Source of the DNA: a bacterium 1XD42-76
Lineage (GTDB): Bacteria; Bacillota; Clostridia; Lachnospirales; Lachnospiraceae
Assembly: GCA_009917545.1 (NCBI GenBank)
Contig: QZDW01000003.1
Coordinates: 186,001-250,000 of the forward strand
Length of the DNA: 64,000 bases
Direction of reading: 5' to 3'
Below, in pieces: positions 17,175 through 25,925 of the stretch. Position numbers and translations under genes: made by a program. Every line of letters begins with the position of its first letter. The first letter of the stretch is position 1. The notes beneath the pieces were generated by a model that ran no database searches, was not told where the DNA came from, and saw only the letters and a program-made list of their open reading frames with translations.

Positions 17175-18505
17175 ATGAAGAAATTCTGGGTTTGCGGATT
17201 GGCAGCAGCACTTTCTGCCATGCTTATTATGCCATCGCATGCCGGAGAGTGGGTTCAGGATACAAGCCGGGCGGCAAATGACAATGGATTATCTAACTGG
17301 TGGTATCGAAATGCTGATGGGACGTATCCGGCGAATGGCTGGTTCTGGATTGACAGTGATGGCGACGGTCTGGCCGAGAGCTATTGTTTTAATGAAGCCG
17401 GATGGATGTACGTGGACACGGTGATTGATGGATATATAGTGGATGCTTCTGGAATGTGGATATTAGACGGTGTGGTTCAGAGAAAACCGGTCGAGCCGGC
17501 TTTGGATCACACAGGAGAATATCAGAACAATGCCGGTATGAACAGGGACAGCGCCAAAGAAAACAATAATACCGGTAGTAAGGATCGTGACGAAAGCGGT
17601 ACATATGACGGGAACAGCACGCCGGACGACGATTATTATGACAGTACAAGCGACGCATCAGACGGGAATGGGAGCAATAGCACAGACAGCTCCGGCCATC
17701 CCTCTGATAAGACGAAACCCAGGAACGAATGGCACACAGACGAATATGGAAGGCAGTATTTTGATGAGAACGGAGATCCTGTATCTGGCTGGAAAAAGAT
17801 TGATGGCAGTACGTACTATTTTGACGAAGCGGGATATGCCCTGACCGGTTATCAGGAGGTCGATGGATGGAATTATTATTTCTACCATGACGGCGAACGC
17901 GCAGAAAACACAGTTCACTCCAGGGAAAACGGAGTGTACTATGTAGTCGTCAAAAAGGAATTCTATGTTCTGGATGTGATCGCTGAGTCAGAATGGGAGG
18001 ATTACAAACGGGATGCTGACCGCAGTATGGTGGAAATTACCAAAATAACGGATGAAAATAAGGCAGAGGACCGGCAGGATACGACGGATGAGACGTTCCG
18101 CTATGACGAGGGCCTTAACGATGAGATGGCGATCGAATGCTTCAATCTCGTGAATGAGGAACGAATCAGGGCAGGCATAGAACCTTTGGTATACAACGAA
18201 GCAGTCATGGAGGCATGCCGTATCCGTGCCAGTGAGCTTGCAGAGAAGTTTTCCCACACAAGACCGGACGGTTCCCCCTGCTTTACGGTATTTGACGAGG
18301 TCGATCTGCTGTATTATGAAGCAGGCAAAACATTGCCGCTGGTATGAATACGCCAAAGGAGGCAGTGAGTGCGTGGATGGAGTCGCCGAACCACAAGAGA
18401 AATATCCTGACAAAGGAATATACGGATGGCGCGATTGGATGTTATGTAGAAAACGGAAGTCAGTATAAGGTATATTGGATCCAGATGTTCTGTAATCCAA
18501 GATAG
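17175..18505 (+). pseudogene. secreted CAP-domain protein with cell-wall-binding repeats, frameshifted
   Basis: The product starts with a signal peptide (MKKFWVCGLAAALSAMLIM, cleavage near SHA-GEW). Next come degenerate aromatic/Gly repeats (NWWYRNADG, GWFWIDSDGDG), a Ser/Asp/Asn-rich linker, two more choline-binding-like repeats (GWKKIDGSTYYFDEAG, VDGWNYYF), then a CAP/SCP domain (NEERIRAGIEPL, FSHTRPDG). The frame stops at 18347, but the missing end of the CAP domain continues in another frame to 18505 (NIAAGMNTPKEAVSAWM, SPNHKRNIL). Inserting one A in the AAAA run at 18327-18330 restores YEAGKNIAAG, the conserved CAP motif. The cause may be a real mutation, slippage or a sequencing error. 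Confidence 0.85.
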
Positions 18506-18513
18506 GATAGAAA

Positions 18514-20553
18514 ATGGAGTTTAATGAGTCACAGGCAGCCGCTGTTTTTCATCAAAAGGGACCGATGATGGTTCTGGCCGGACCGGGTTCCGGAAAGACG
18601 ACGGTCATCACGCACAGGATTGCCCGTCTGATTGAGACAGGAGTGAGCCCGTCCTCTATTTTGGTTATTACATTTACCAAAGCGGCGGCCCGTGAAATGA
18701 AAGAGCGCTTCCAGAGCCTCTGTGCCGGAAGTGGAGTAGCAAAGAGTTCGAGTGGAAGCGTGAGCTTTGGCACCTTCCACTCTGTTTTTTATTATATTTT
18801 GCGCCTTGCTTACCGCTTCCCGCCGGGAAATGTGGTGAGCGAGGAAGAAAAACGCAGCTTTTTAAAGACGTTTTTGAGGGAAACGGCGTTTGAGACAGAG
18901 GATGAAGGGGAATTCATTTCCTCGATTATCAATGAGATCAGTTATGTAAAGGGCAGCCGGATTGATTTGAATTACTATTATTCGCAGAACTGTCCGGAAG
19001 AATGGTTTAAGACAATTTATACGGGCTATGACCGTATGCTGTCGGAGACAGGAAAGCTTGATTTTGACGATATGCTTGTTATGTGTCATGAGCTGTTCTC
19101 ACAGCGTCGGGACATTCTTTCTGCTTGGCAGAGGAAATACCGGTACATTTTAATTGATGAATTTCAGGATATCAACCAGCTGCAGTATGAGATCGTAAAA
19201 ATGCTGGCTGCTCCGGAATACAATTTGTTTATCGTGGGGGATGACGACCAGTCGATTTACCGCTTCCGCGGGGCGAGGCCGGAGATTATGCTGGGGTTTG
19301 AAAAGGATTTTCCCGGCGCGAAAAAAACGCTTTTGTCGTGTAATTACCGTTCCACACGTGAGATTGTGGAATCCTCCTTAAAGTTGATCGGACATAACCG
19401 GGTCCGCTATGAAAAGCAGCTCGTTCCGGTACGCGGTCAGGGGAGGCCGGCAGATGTCCGGGTATTCGAAAATCTTCGAAAGGAGGCCAGGGGTATCGCG
19501 TCACTGGTGAGGCAGTATCACCAGGCAGGGATTCCCTATGAGGATATCGCTGTTTTATTTCGCACCGGAATGGAATCCGGGCTGATGGCGGAAACGCTGA
19601 TGGAATATAATGTACCGTTTAAAATGCGGGATGCTGTGCTAAACCTCTACAGCCACTGGATTGCCAGAGATATCTTTGCCTATCTCACACTTGCAGAGGG
19701 GAGCCGGAAGCGCAGTGATATTTTCCGGATCATGAACCGCCCGAACCGCTACCTGAGCAGAGATGCGTTTGAGATGCCGGAGGTGTCATTTGAGGATGTG
19801 AAACGCTTTTATCAGGATAAAGACTGGATGGAGGAGCGGATTGAACGCCTGGCGTGTGATCTTAAGATTCTGGGGAGGTTAAAGCCATCAGCTGCCGTCA
19901 ACTATATCCGCAAAACGGTGGGATATGACGAATATTTAAGGACTGTGGCCGAGTTCCGGAGGATCCGTGCAGAGGAGCTTTTTGAGATTTTGGACCGCCT
20001 GTCCGAGCGTGCGGCAGATTTTGCAACGTTTGGGGAATGGCGGGAGTACGCAGAACGTTATGCAATGGAGATCCGGCGACAGGAGATAGCGAGGCAGGAC
20101 GGCAGTAAAAGGGGCGGGGAAAACGCAGATGTCCGTTCCGGGGAGGAGAGCCTGTATGGCGATGCATCAGGGGGCGTGACGCTTTCCACCATGCACAGCG
20201 CGAAGGGGCTGGAATTTGCCGTTGTTTTTATTCTCAACGCGAACGAGGGGATCACGCCGCATCATAAGGCCGGAATCGCGGCGGACATGGAAGAGGAGCG
20301 GCGGCTTTTCTATGTTGCGGTGACGAGGGCCAAGGACCGCCTGCACCTATGCGCTGTGCGGGAGCGCTTTCACAGAAAGCAGGAGCTGTCCAGATTTGTG
20401 CGGGAGATGATGGAAGAGACAACGCAGGGGACAGGGCAGGCAGAACGAAAAGAGGGAAGAGGAAGGAGCTTCGCAAAAACAGAGAGAACGGACAGGCTTG
20501 TGGCAGGTCGTACGGCTGCAGAAAAGACGACGGCCGGAAAGGGAGGCCCTTAA
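18514..20553 (+). CDS. UvrD/PcrA-like superfamily 1A DNA helicase
   Basis: The 679-residue protein has the SF1A helicase motifs in order: Q motif FNESQAAAV, Walker A AGPGSGKTT, TFTKAAAREMKER (Ia), IDEFQDIN (II, Walker B), GDDDQSIYRFRGA (III), STMHSAKGLEFAVVF (V) and FYVAVTRAKDRL (VI). It unwinds DNA 3' to 5' using ATP and would act in repair or replication restart. It is shorter than typical PcrA, and the C-terminal basic tail rich in Arg, Lys and Thr lacks the usual RNA-polymerase-binding tudor end. It starts 8 bases after the frameshifted CAP gene, with AGGATAG as ribosome binding site. It may be a paralogue of pcrA rather than pcrA itself. Confidence 0.93.
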   Translation: MEFNESQAAAVFHQKGPMMVLAGPGSGKTTVITHRIARLIETGVSPSSILVITFTKAAAREMKERFQSLCAGSGVAKSSSGSVSFGTFHSVFYYILRLAYRFPPGNVVSEEEKRSFLKTFLRETAFETEDEGEFISSIINEISYVKGSRIDLNYYYSQNCPEEWFKTIYTGYDRMLSETGKLDFDDMLVMCHELFSQRRDILSAWQRKYRYILIDEFQDINQLQYEIVKMLAAPEYNLFIVGDDDQSIYRFRGARPEIMLGFEKDFPGAKKTLLSCNYRSTREIVESSLKLIGHNRVRYEKQLVPVRGQGRPADVRVFENLRKEARGIASLVRQYHQAGIPYEDIAVLFRTGMESGLMAETLMEYNVPFKMRDAVLNLYSHWIARDIFAYLTLAEGSRKRSDIFRIMNRPNRYLSRDAFEMPEVSFEDVKRFYQDKDWMEERIERLACDLKILGRLKPSAAVNYIRKTVGYDEYLRTVAEFRRIRAEELFEILDRLSERAADFATFGEWREYAERYAMEIRRQEIARQDGSKRGGENADVRSGEESLYGDASGGVTLSTMHSAKGLEFAVVFILNANEGITPHHKAGIAADMEEERRLFYVAVTRAKDRLHLCAVRERFHRKQELSRFVREMMEETTQGTGQAERKEGRGRSFAKTERTDRLVAGRTAAEKTTAGKGGP

Positions 20554-20554
20554 A

Positions 20555-21070
20555 ATGGGACTGGTACATATTTACTGTGGGGACGGAAAAGGAAAGACGA
20601 GCGCAGCAGTTGGACTGGCTGTGCGTGCGGCCGGACGAGGAATGCAGATCGTCATGGTCCGTTTCCTGAAAACAGATGATTCCGGTGAGATTTTTGCATT
20701 AAAACAGATTCCCGGGATCCACGTATTGCCGTGCGAGGTGTCTTATGGTTTTGTCCGCTCGATGGACTCCCGGGCAAGGCGTCTGGCAGCCGAATATTGC
20801 CAAAAACAGCTCCATAACGCGGTGCTCTCGGCAAGTCAGGCGGATGTACTGATCCTTGACGAAGTGACGGCGGCGGTGCGCTATGGGATGGTTTCAGAGG
20901 AACGCGTGCTCTCGGTGATTCAGAACCGGCCGCCTTTTCAGGAGATTGTGATGACAGGGAGAGAGCCTTCCCCCCGGCTTTTGGCGGCGGCAGATTATAT
21001 TTCTGAGATCCGTAAGGAAAAGCACCCCTATGATGCCGGGATTTTGGCAAGAAAGGGAATTGAGTATTGA
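20555..21070 (+). CDS. cobO: corrinoid adenosyltransferase (CobA/CobO/BtuR type)
   Basis: The 171-residue protein begins MGLVHIYCGDGKGKTSAAVG, with the variant P-loop GDGKGKTS of the CobA/BtuR family. LILDEVTAAVRYGM is the Walker-B-like region and EIVMTGREPSPRLL the conserved late segment. It transfers the adenosyl group of ATP to cob(I)alamin to give coenzyme B12. The helicase stop (TAA 20551-20553) is one base before the ATG; GGGAGG inside the helicase end is its ribosome binding site, so the two are co-transcribed. No other cobalamin gene is in the window, so it may serve salvage of imported corrinoids. Confidence 0.92.
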   Translation: MGLVHIYCGDGKGKTSAAVGLAVRAAGRGMQIVMVRFLKTDDSGEIFALKQIPGIHVLPCEVSYGFVRSMDSRARRLAAEYCQKQLHNAVLSASQADVLILDEVTAAVRYGMVSEERVLSVIQNRPPFQEIVMTGREPSPRLLAAADYISEIRKEKHPYDAGILARKGIEY

Positions 21071-21156
21071 TTTTTTTGGCGATTATTGATATGCTTGGAT
21101 AGAATCATGTGCAGGATGCGCGTGGCGAGAAATGTGATGAAAGAAAGGAACAGACG

Positions 21157-21495
21157 ATGGCAGATAAACGAAAAAAAGATATGGCTGCAGGTCAGGACAC
21201 AGAAAATACAGAAGATATGACAGTAACGCTGACGCTTGACGACGGAACGGACCTGGAATGTGTGGTTCTCACGATTTTTGAGGCAGGGGACAAGGAATAT
21301 ATTGCCCTGCTTCCGCTGGACGGGATGGAGGCCGAAGAAGGCGAGGTGTACTTGTACCGCTATACAGAGGATGAAAATGGCAATCCGGATCTGGAAAACA
21401 TTCTGAGCGACGAGGAATATGAAGTGGTTGCCGATGCGTTTGACGAACTTCTGGATACGGAGGAATACGACGAGCTTGTCGATGCTGAGGAATAA
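21157..21495 (+). CDS. DUF1292 family protein (YrzB-like)
   Basis: The 112-residue protein is very acidic. After a charged N-terminal segment (MADKRKKDMAAGQ) it shows the DUF1292 pattern: VTLTLDDGTDLECVVLTIFE, then GDKEYIALLPL, EVYLYRYTEDENGN and EEYEVVADAFDELL. The family is widespread in Firmicutes, where YrzB lies near alaS and yrrK; its function is unknown. The ATG at 21157 follows AAAGGAA; earlier in-frame codons lack a ribosome binding site. It stands alone here between cobO and a strong hairpin. Confidence 0.88.
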   Translation: MADKRKKDMAAGQDTENTEDMTVTLTLDDGTDLECVVLTIFEAGDKEYIALLPLDGMEAEEGEVYLYRYTEDENGNPDLENILSDEEYEVVADAFDELLDTEEYDELVDAEE

Positions 21496-21507
21496 ATAAT
21501 ACCCCCT

Positions 21508-21605
21508 GGGGCTGTTGCAAAGTACAGCTGATACATAATATATGGCTGATGTCCATGAGCTTCAAAGCCATATTTTGTATACAGCTGCTATTTCGCAACA
21601 GCCCC
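21508..21605. repeat. 98-bp near-perfect inverted repeat with IS-like ends
   Basis: GGGGCTGTTGC (21508-21518) is repeated inverted as GCAACAGCCCC (21595-21605). Inside, the arms 21525-21546 and 21567-21587 are also largely complementary (AGCTG-ATACATAAT against its partner with few mismatches). The whole thus folds as one long hairpin, and its right side is followed by TTTT. It may act as terminator for the DUF1292 gene. The GGCTGTTGCAAA-like ends recall inverted repeats of IS6/IS1182-type elements, so it may be a small non-autonomous element or a remnant. No target duplication is evident. Confidence 0.6.
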
Positions 21606-21768
21606 TTTTGGCATCATGGAGAACGCGCCTGGAGAGACAAAGGCGCGAAAAAACGGCTATATCCGTGGGAAGATTTGTTAAAGTTATGTAAAATATTTTA
21701 CTTTTTTTGCTTTTCTAATAAATATTAAAAAATTAATAGAAAAAATATATAAATTTTAGAAAATATGA

Positions 21769-21797
21769 TTGACAAATATTGGTGATTTTGCTATATT
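21769..21797 (+). promoter_or_regulatory. sigma-A promoter of the Rrf2 regulator gene
   Basis: A perfect TTGACA (21769-21774) and TATATT (21792-21797) are 17 bases apart in a very AT-rich stretch (21670-21790). Confidence 0.8.
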
Positions 21798-21824
21798 GTG
21801 ATTAGTGGACAGGGGGAAGAAGGG

Positions 21825-22238
21825 ATGTTGATTACACGGGAAACAGACTATGCACTTAGGATTCTGCGTACCCTGTCGGCTGGTGGGCATTTTACAGCAG
21901 GCGAGTTAGCCGAACGTGAGATATTACCCCAGAAATTTGCATATAAGATATTAAAGAAGTTAGAGAAGGCCGGGTTTGTCAATATTGTCCGTGGGACAAG
22001 AGGCGGTTGCTCTCTGGGCTGTGATTTGCGTAAGGTGACGCTGTATGAGCTTTTGGAGGCAATGGATATGCATTCCAGGCTGTCCGCCTGTATGGAGAGC
22101 GGATATCAGTGTGAGTGGAGGGGGAACGGCGAGCAGGACTGTACGATTCACTGTCAGCTCTCGAAGGTTCAGGAGGTGCTCGATTCACAGCTTCGTTCCC
22201 GCAGCCTGTACTGGATGCTTTATGGGGAGGACGACTAG
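21825..22238 (+). CDS. Rrf2 family transcriptional regulator
   Basis: The 137-residue protein starts MLITRETDYALRILRTLS, typical of Rrf2 proteins, and has the winged-helix segment LPQKFAYKILKKLEKAGFVNIVRGTRGG. The C-terminal half has several Cys residues (CMESGYQC, QDCTIHC). Three Cys in this part bind an iron-sulfur cluster in IscR, NsrR and RsrR, so redox or iron-sulfur sensing is likely. GGGGGAAGAAGGG precedes the ATG. The gene lies directly upstream of the acyl-CoA dehydrogenase/rubredoxin fusion and a flavodiiron protein, which are its probable targets. Confidence 0.9.
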   Translation: MLITRETDYALRILRTLSAGGHFTAGELAEREILPQKFAYKILKKLEKAGFVNIVRGTRGGCSLGCDLRKVTLYELLEAMDMHSRLSACMESGYQCEWRGNGEQDCTIHCQLSKVQEVLDSQLRSRSLYWMLYGEDD

Positions 22239-22342
22239 AGAATGGCGATTTTTTGCGGCTGGCGCGGATTCTGTCGAAAAGCTGTCGCTTTTGGAGACAC
22301 ATAGTCAGGAAGGAATCCGACGGCAGATATTTTATTTGGATG

Positions 22343-22367
22343 AAACTTGATAAAAATTGTCAAGTTT
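22343..22367. promoter_or_regulatory. 25-bp palindrome, candidate operator
   Basis: AAACTTGA (22343-22350) and TCAAGTTT (22360-22367) form perfect inverted arms around a nine-base AT-rich spacer. The site lies between the Rrf2 gene and the operon at 22455. Rrf2 proteins bind long palindromes of this size, so it is a good candidate operator. It could also overlap a promoter, but no clean -10 element was identified. Confidence 0.55.
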
Positions 22368-22454
22368 TGCCCTGTGAAAAACCGTACGAAAGTTTATGGA
22401 GGGTTTTCTGTAAGGATTGCCAAATACGGCAAAATAAAAGAAGGAGGATATGAT

Positions 22455-24374
22455 ATGCTTTTTACAACGACACAGGAACATGAGGAATTCCGTAAAAAAA
22501 TCAGGAAATTTGCGGAAGCCGAGATTAAGCCGCAGGCCTTTCTGATGGATAAGAACAATGAGTTTCCGGCAGAGGCTGTAAAGAAGATGGGTGAGCTTGG
22601 CTTTATGGGGATTCCGTATCCGGCGGAATACGGCGGAGCCGGGATGGACGTGATGAGCTATGCAATCGCTGTCGAAGAATTGTCGAGAGTGGACGGCGGA
22701 GCCGGCGTGATCCTTTCCGCACATGTTTCCCTCGGAAGCTGGCCGATCTTTGCCTTTGGTACAGAGGAACAGAAGCAGAAATATCTGGTTCCGTTAGCCA
22801 AAGGGGAAAAAATCGGTGCATTTGGACTGACAGAGCCGAACGCGGGTTCTGACGCGGGGGGTACGGAGACGACAGCAGTATTTAAGGGCGATCATTACCT
22901 CTTAAACGGTAACAAGATTTTCATCACCAATGGTGGCGTGGCTGATACATATGTGGTATTTGCAGTGACGACTCCGGATATCGGTACAAGAGGAATCTCA
23001 GCGTTTATCGTGGAAAAGGGCTGGGAAGGCTTTGAGTTCGGCGATCATTATGACAAGATGGGCATCCGTTCCTCTGCGACTGCGGAGCTGATCTTCAATG
23101 ACGTGAAGGTCCCGAAGGAGAACCTCCTGGGTAAGGAAGGCGAGGGCTTCAAGATCGCGATGGCGACATTGGACGGCGGCCGTATCGGTATCGCGGCGCA
23201 GGCGCTTGGTATTGCACAGGGCGCGTATGAGCAGGCTCTGGATTACTCTAAGGAGAGAGTCCAGTTTGGAAAGCCGATCTGTCAGCAGCAGGGGATTTCC
23301 TTTAAGCTCGCAGATATGGCGACGAAGCTGCGCTGTGCGCGTATGCTGGTATACAGTGCTGCTGAGCTCAAGGAAGAACACGCACCCTATAGTATGGAAG
23401 CGGCGATGGCAAAGATGTATGCTTCCGATATCGCGCTCGAGGTGACAAACGACGCGGTGCAGATCTTCGGCGGCAGCGGCTTCCTTAAGGGCATGGATGT
23501 GGAGCGCGCATACCGCGACGCTAAGATTACCACCATTTACGAAGGCACGAACGAAGTGCAGCGTGTCGTCATTGCTTCCCATATCATCGGGAAAATGCCG
23601 AGAGACAAGGGAGGCCAGGGTTCCGCGAAGGTTATGAAAAAGGCAGCTCCTGTGACCGGATACCGGAAAAACATGATTTTAAAGGAAGGCCAGGCCCAGG
23701 ACAAGGTGAAAACGCTTGTAGAGGCCTTAAAAAAGGACGGGTATGATTTCACGGTAGGGATTCCTCTCGATACACCGATCGCTCAGGCGGAGCGTGTGGT
23801 TTCTGCCGGACAGGGAATCGGAAGCAAAGAAAATATGAAGCTGATTGAGGAACTGGCAGTTCAGGCTGGAGCAGCCATTGGCTCCTCAAGACCGGTGGCA
23901 GAGACATTAAAATATGTTCCGTTAAATCGTTATGTGGGAATGTCAGGCCAGAAGTTTAAAGGAAACCTCTATATAGCCTGCGGCATTTCCGGCGCGATCC
24001 AGCATTTAAAGGGCATCAAGGATGCATCGACGATCGTTGCCATCAATAAGAATGCCAACGCTCCGATCTTTAAGAACTGTGATTATGGTATCGTGGGCGA
24101 TGTGAACGAGATCCTTCCGCTGCTGACGGAAGCGCTGAATAACGGTGAGGAGAAGAAACCCGCACCGCCGATGGTAAAGATGAAACGCCCCCAGCCCCCG
24201 AAGGAGAAGCCTGTCGGCAAGACGTATGTCTGCGGCGGCTGCGGATATGATTATGATCCGGGTGTGGGCGACGAGGACGGCGGAGTAGCGCCGGGAACCC
24301 TGTTTGATAAGCTTCCGGACGAATGGGTCTGCCCGGAGTGCTCGGCAGCAAAAGATATGTTTATTGAGAGCTAA
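22455..24374 (+). CDS. acyl-CoA dehydrogenase - EtfA C-domain - rubredoxin fusion
   Basis: The 639-residue protein is a three-part fusion. Residues 1-385 are an acyl-CoA dehydrogenase ([14 protein letters not shown] for substrate and FAD binding, catalytic Glu in [12 protein letters not shown]). Residues about 415-565 match the FAD-binding C-terminal domain of EtfA ([44 protein letters not shown]). Residues 588-639 are rubredoxin with CGGC and CPEC iron ligands. Electrons could pass from acyl-CoA through two flavins to rubredoxin in one chain. AAGGAGG precedes the ATG. The next gene, a flavodiiron protein, is the natural rubredoxin oxidase. Confidence 0.92.
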   Translation: MLFTTTQEHEEFRKKIRKFAEAEIKPQAFLMDKNNEFPAEAVKKMGELGFMGIPYPAEYGGAGMDVMSYAIAVEELSRVDGGAGVILSAHVSLGSWPIFAFGTEEQKQKYLVPLAKGEKIGAFGLTEPNAGSDAGGTETTAVFKGDHYLLNGNKIFITNGGVADTYVVFAVTTPDIGTRGISAFIVEKGWEGFEFGDHYDKMGIRSSATAELIFNDVKVPKENLLGKEGEGFKIAMATLDGGRIGIAAQALGIAQGAYEQALDYSKERVQFGKPICQQQGISFKLADMATKLRCARMLVYSAAELKEEHAPYSMEAAMAKMYASDIALEVTNDAVQIFGGSGFLKGMDVERAYRDAKITTIYEGTNEVQRVVIASHIIGKMPRDKGGQGSAKVMKKAAPVTGYRKNMILKEGQAQDKVKTLVEALKKDGYDFTVGIPLDTPIAQAERVVSAGQGIGSKENMKLIEELAVQAGAAIGSSRPVAETLKYVPLNRYVGMSGQKFKGNLYIACGISGAIQHLKGIKDASTIVAINKNANAPIFKNCDYGIVGDVNEILPLLTEALNNGEEKKPAPPMVKMKRPQPPKEKPVGKTYVCGGCGYDYDPGVGDEDGGVAPGTLFDKLPDEWVCPECSAAKDMFIES

Positions 24375-24391
24375 GGAAAGGGAGGTTCGCT

Positions 24392-25609
24392 ATGTATTGT
24401 GTCAGAAATGTAACAGAAGATTTATACTGGGTCGGAGCCAATGACCACAGGCTGGCTCTGTTTGAGAATATTCATCCGATTCCGAGAGGAGTCTCCTACA
24501 ATGCCTATCTGCTGCTAGACGAGAAAACCGTGCTCTTTGATACGGTTGACTGGTCGGCGAGCCGTCAGCTGATCGAAAATGTGGAACACCTTCTGGATGG
24601 CAGACCGCTCGACTATCTGCTGATTAACCATATGGAGCCGGATCATGGGGCCTCCATTGAAGAGATTCTCCTGCGCTATCCGGATGTGAAGATCATCAGT
24701 ACAGAAAAGGCGTTTATGTTGATGCATCAGTTCGGTTTCCATATCGACAGCCATGAGCAGATCGAGGCCAAGGAAGGCGCAACGATGAACTTTGGCAAGC
24801 ACACCGTGACCTTTGTCTATGCTCCGATGGTGCACTGGCCGGAGGCAATGGTGACATTCGATGTGACAAACGGCGTTCTGTTCTCAGCGGATGCGTTCGG
24901 TTCCTTCGGCGCGCTGGACGGCAAGCTCTTTAACGACGAGGTGGATTTTGAGCACGAATGGCTGGATGATGCCAGACGTTACCTGACGAATATTGTCGGC
25001 AAATACGGCCCGCATGTGCAGGCGCTGCTTAAGAAAGCATCCACGGTTGATATCAAGATCGTCTGCCCGCTTCACGGCCCGGTATGGCGTTCCAATCTCG
25101 GCTGGTTTATCGACAAATACGATAAATGGAGCCGGTATGAGCCAGAGGAGAAGGGTGTCATGATTGCCTATGCATCCATGTATGGCAACACGGAGTCGGC
25201 TGCCCAAGCCCTGGCTGCAAAGCTCTGTGAAAAGGGCATGACAAATGTAATCGTGCATGATGTTTCCAATACCCATGTTTCCCAGCTGATTTCTGATGCC
25301 TTCCGTTTCAGCCATATCGTGCTGGCGTCGGTGACGTATAACCTTGGTATTTACCCTGTTATGCACAATTTCCTCATGGATATGAAGGCGCTGCACTTAC
25401 AGAACAGGACATTTGCAATCGTGGAGAATGGATCCTGGGCCTGCAAGTCCGGGGATTTGATGGAGAAATTCATAAACGACGAGCTGCGCGATATGACAGT
25501 ATTAAATGAAAGACTGTCCCTGGCTTCTGCTCTCCATCCGGAGAAAGCTTCCGAGCTGGATGCGCTGGCTGACTGCATCATAGAATCCATGAACGGGGAG
25601 AAGAAATAG
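24392..25609 (+). CDS. fprA: flavodiiron protein (A-type flavoprotein, FprA-like)
   Basis: The 405-residue protein has the metallo-beta-lactamase-like diiron domain with HMEPDHGAS (H-x-E-x-D-H ligands) and later VHWPEAMV, SADAFGSFG and CPLHGPVWR. These are followed by a flavodoxin domain starting MIAYASMYGNTESAAQ near residue 255. Flavodiiron proteins reduce O2 to water or NO to N2O, taking electrons from rubredoxin. It starts 17 bases after the rubredoxin-fusion gene with GGGAGG as ribosome binding site, so the two form an operon. The context argues for oxygen or NO defence driven by acyl-CoA-derived or other electrons. Confidence 0.95.
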   Translation: MYCVRNVTEDLYWVGANDHRLALFENIHPIPRGVSYNAYLLLDEKTVLFDTVDWSASRQLIENVEHLLDGRPLDYLLINHMEPDHGASIEEILLRYPDVKIISTEKAFMLMHQFGFHIDSHEQIEAKEGATMNFGKHTVTFVYAPMVHWPEAMVTFDVTNGVLFSADAFGSFGALDGKLFNDEVDFEHEWLDDARRYLTNIVGKYGPHVQALLKKASTVDIKIVCPLHGPVWRSNLGWFIDKYDKWSRYEPEEKGVMIAYASMYGNTESAAQALAAKLCEKGMTNVIVHDVSNTHVSQLISDAFRFSHIVLASVTYNLGIYPVMHNFLMDMKALHLQNRTFAIVENGSWACKSGDLMEKFINDELRDMTVLNERLSLASALHPEKASELDALADCIIESMNGEKK

Positions 25610-25686
25610 ACGATTTTGTTCCCCGATATCTGGAAACAGGGGAAACGAACGATACTCATAAGACAGGATTCGAATTGTTTTAGGAG

Positions 25687-25717
25687 ACGGCATAGCTTAC
25701 AGGCTATGCCGTTTTCC
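25687..25717 (+). terminator. terminator of the flavodiiron operon
   Basis: CGGCATAGC (25689-25697) pairs with GCTATGCCG (25703-25711) over a short loop, followed by TTTTCC. Confidence 0.8.
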
Positions 25718-25925
25718 TTACAGTAAAAACGCCGGGAAGCAATCTCACAAGGCTGCAGGATTCATCCGTTTGCTGCTTTTGGTTTAAGACAGCGTGAAAT
25801 ATCGCAAGATCCTTGAACTTGTAAAGACCAAAAGTAAAGAAAGAGCCTAGGCATTGAAATATAAGCATTTCTGCCAAGGCTCATTTCATATACAAATATT
25901 TATAAATTGCTCATAAATATTTTTT
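25718..25925. other. region between flavodiiron operon and recombinase remnant
   Basis: No gene is seen. A hairpin formed by GAGCCT-A-GGCA (25843-25853) and TGCC-A-AGGCTC (25872-25882), with one A-A mismatch, is the only notable structure. It may be a leftover of the element that carried the recombinase. Confidence 0.4.

Noticed and set aside
19898-20569. Several long minus-strand frames over the helicase and cobO
   Set aside because: They are Pro/Arg/Ser-rich shadows of GC-rich coding DNA with no start signals.
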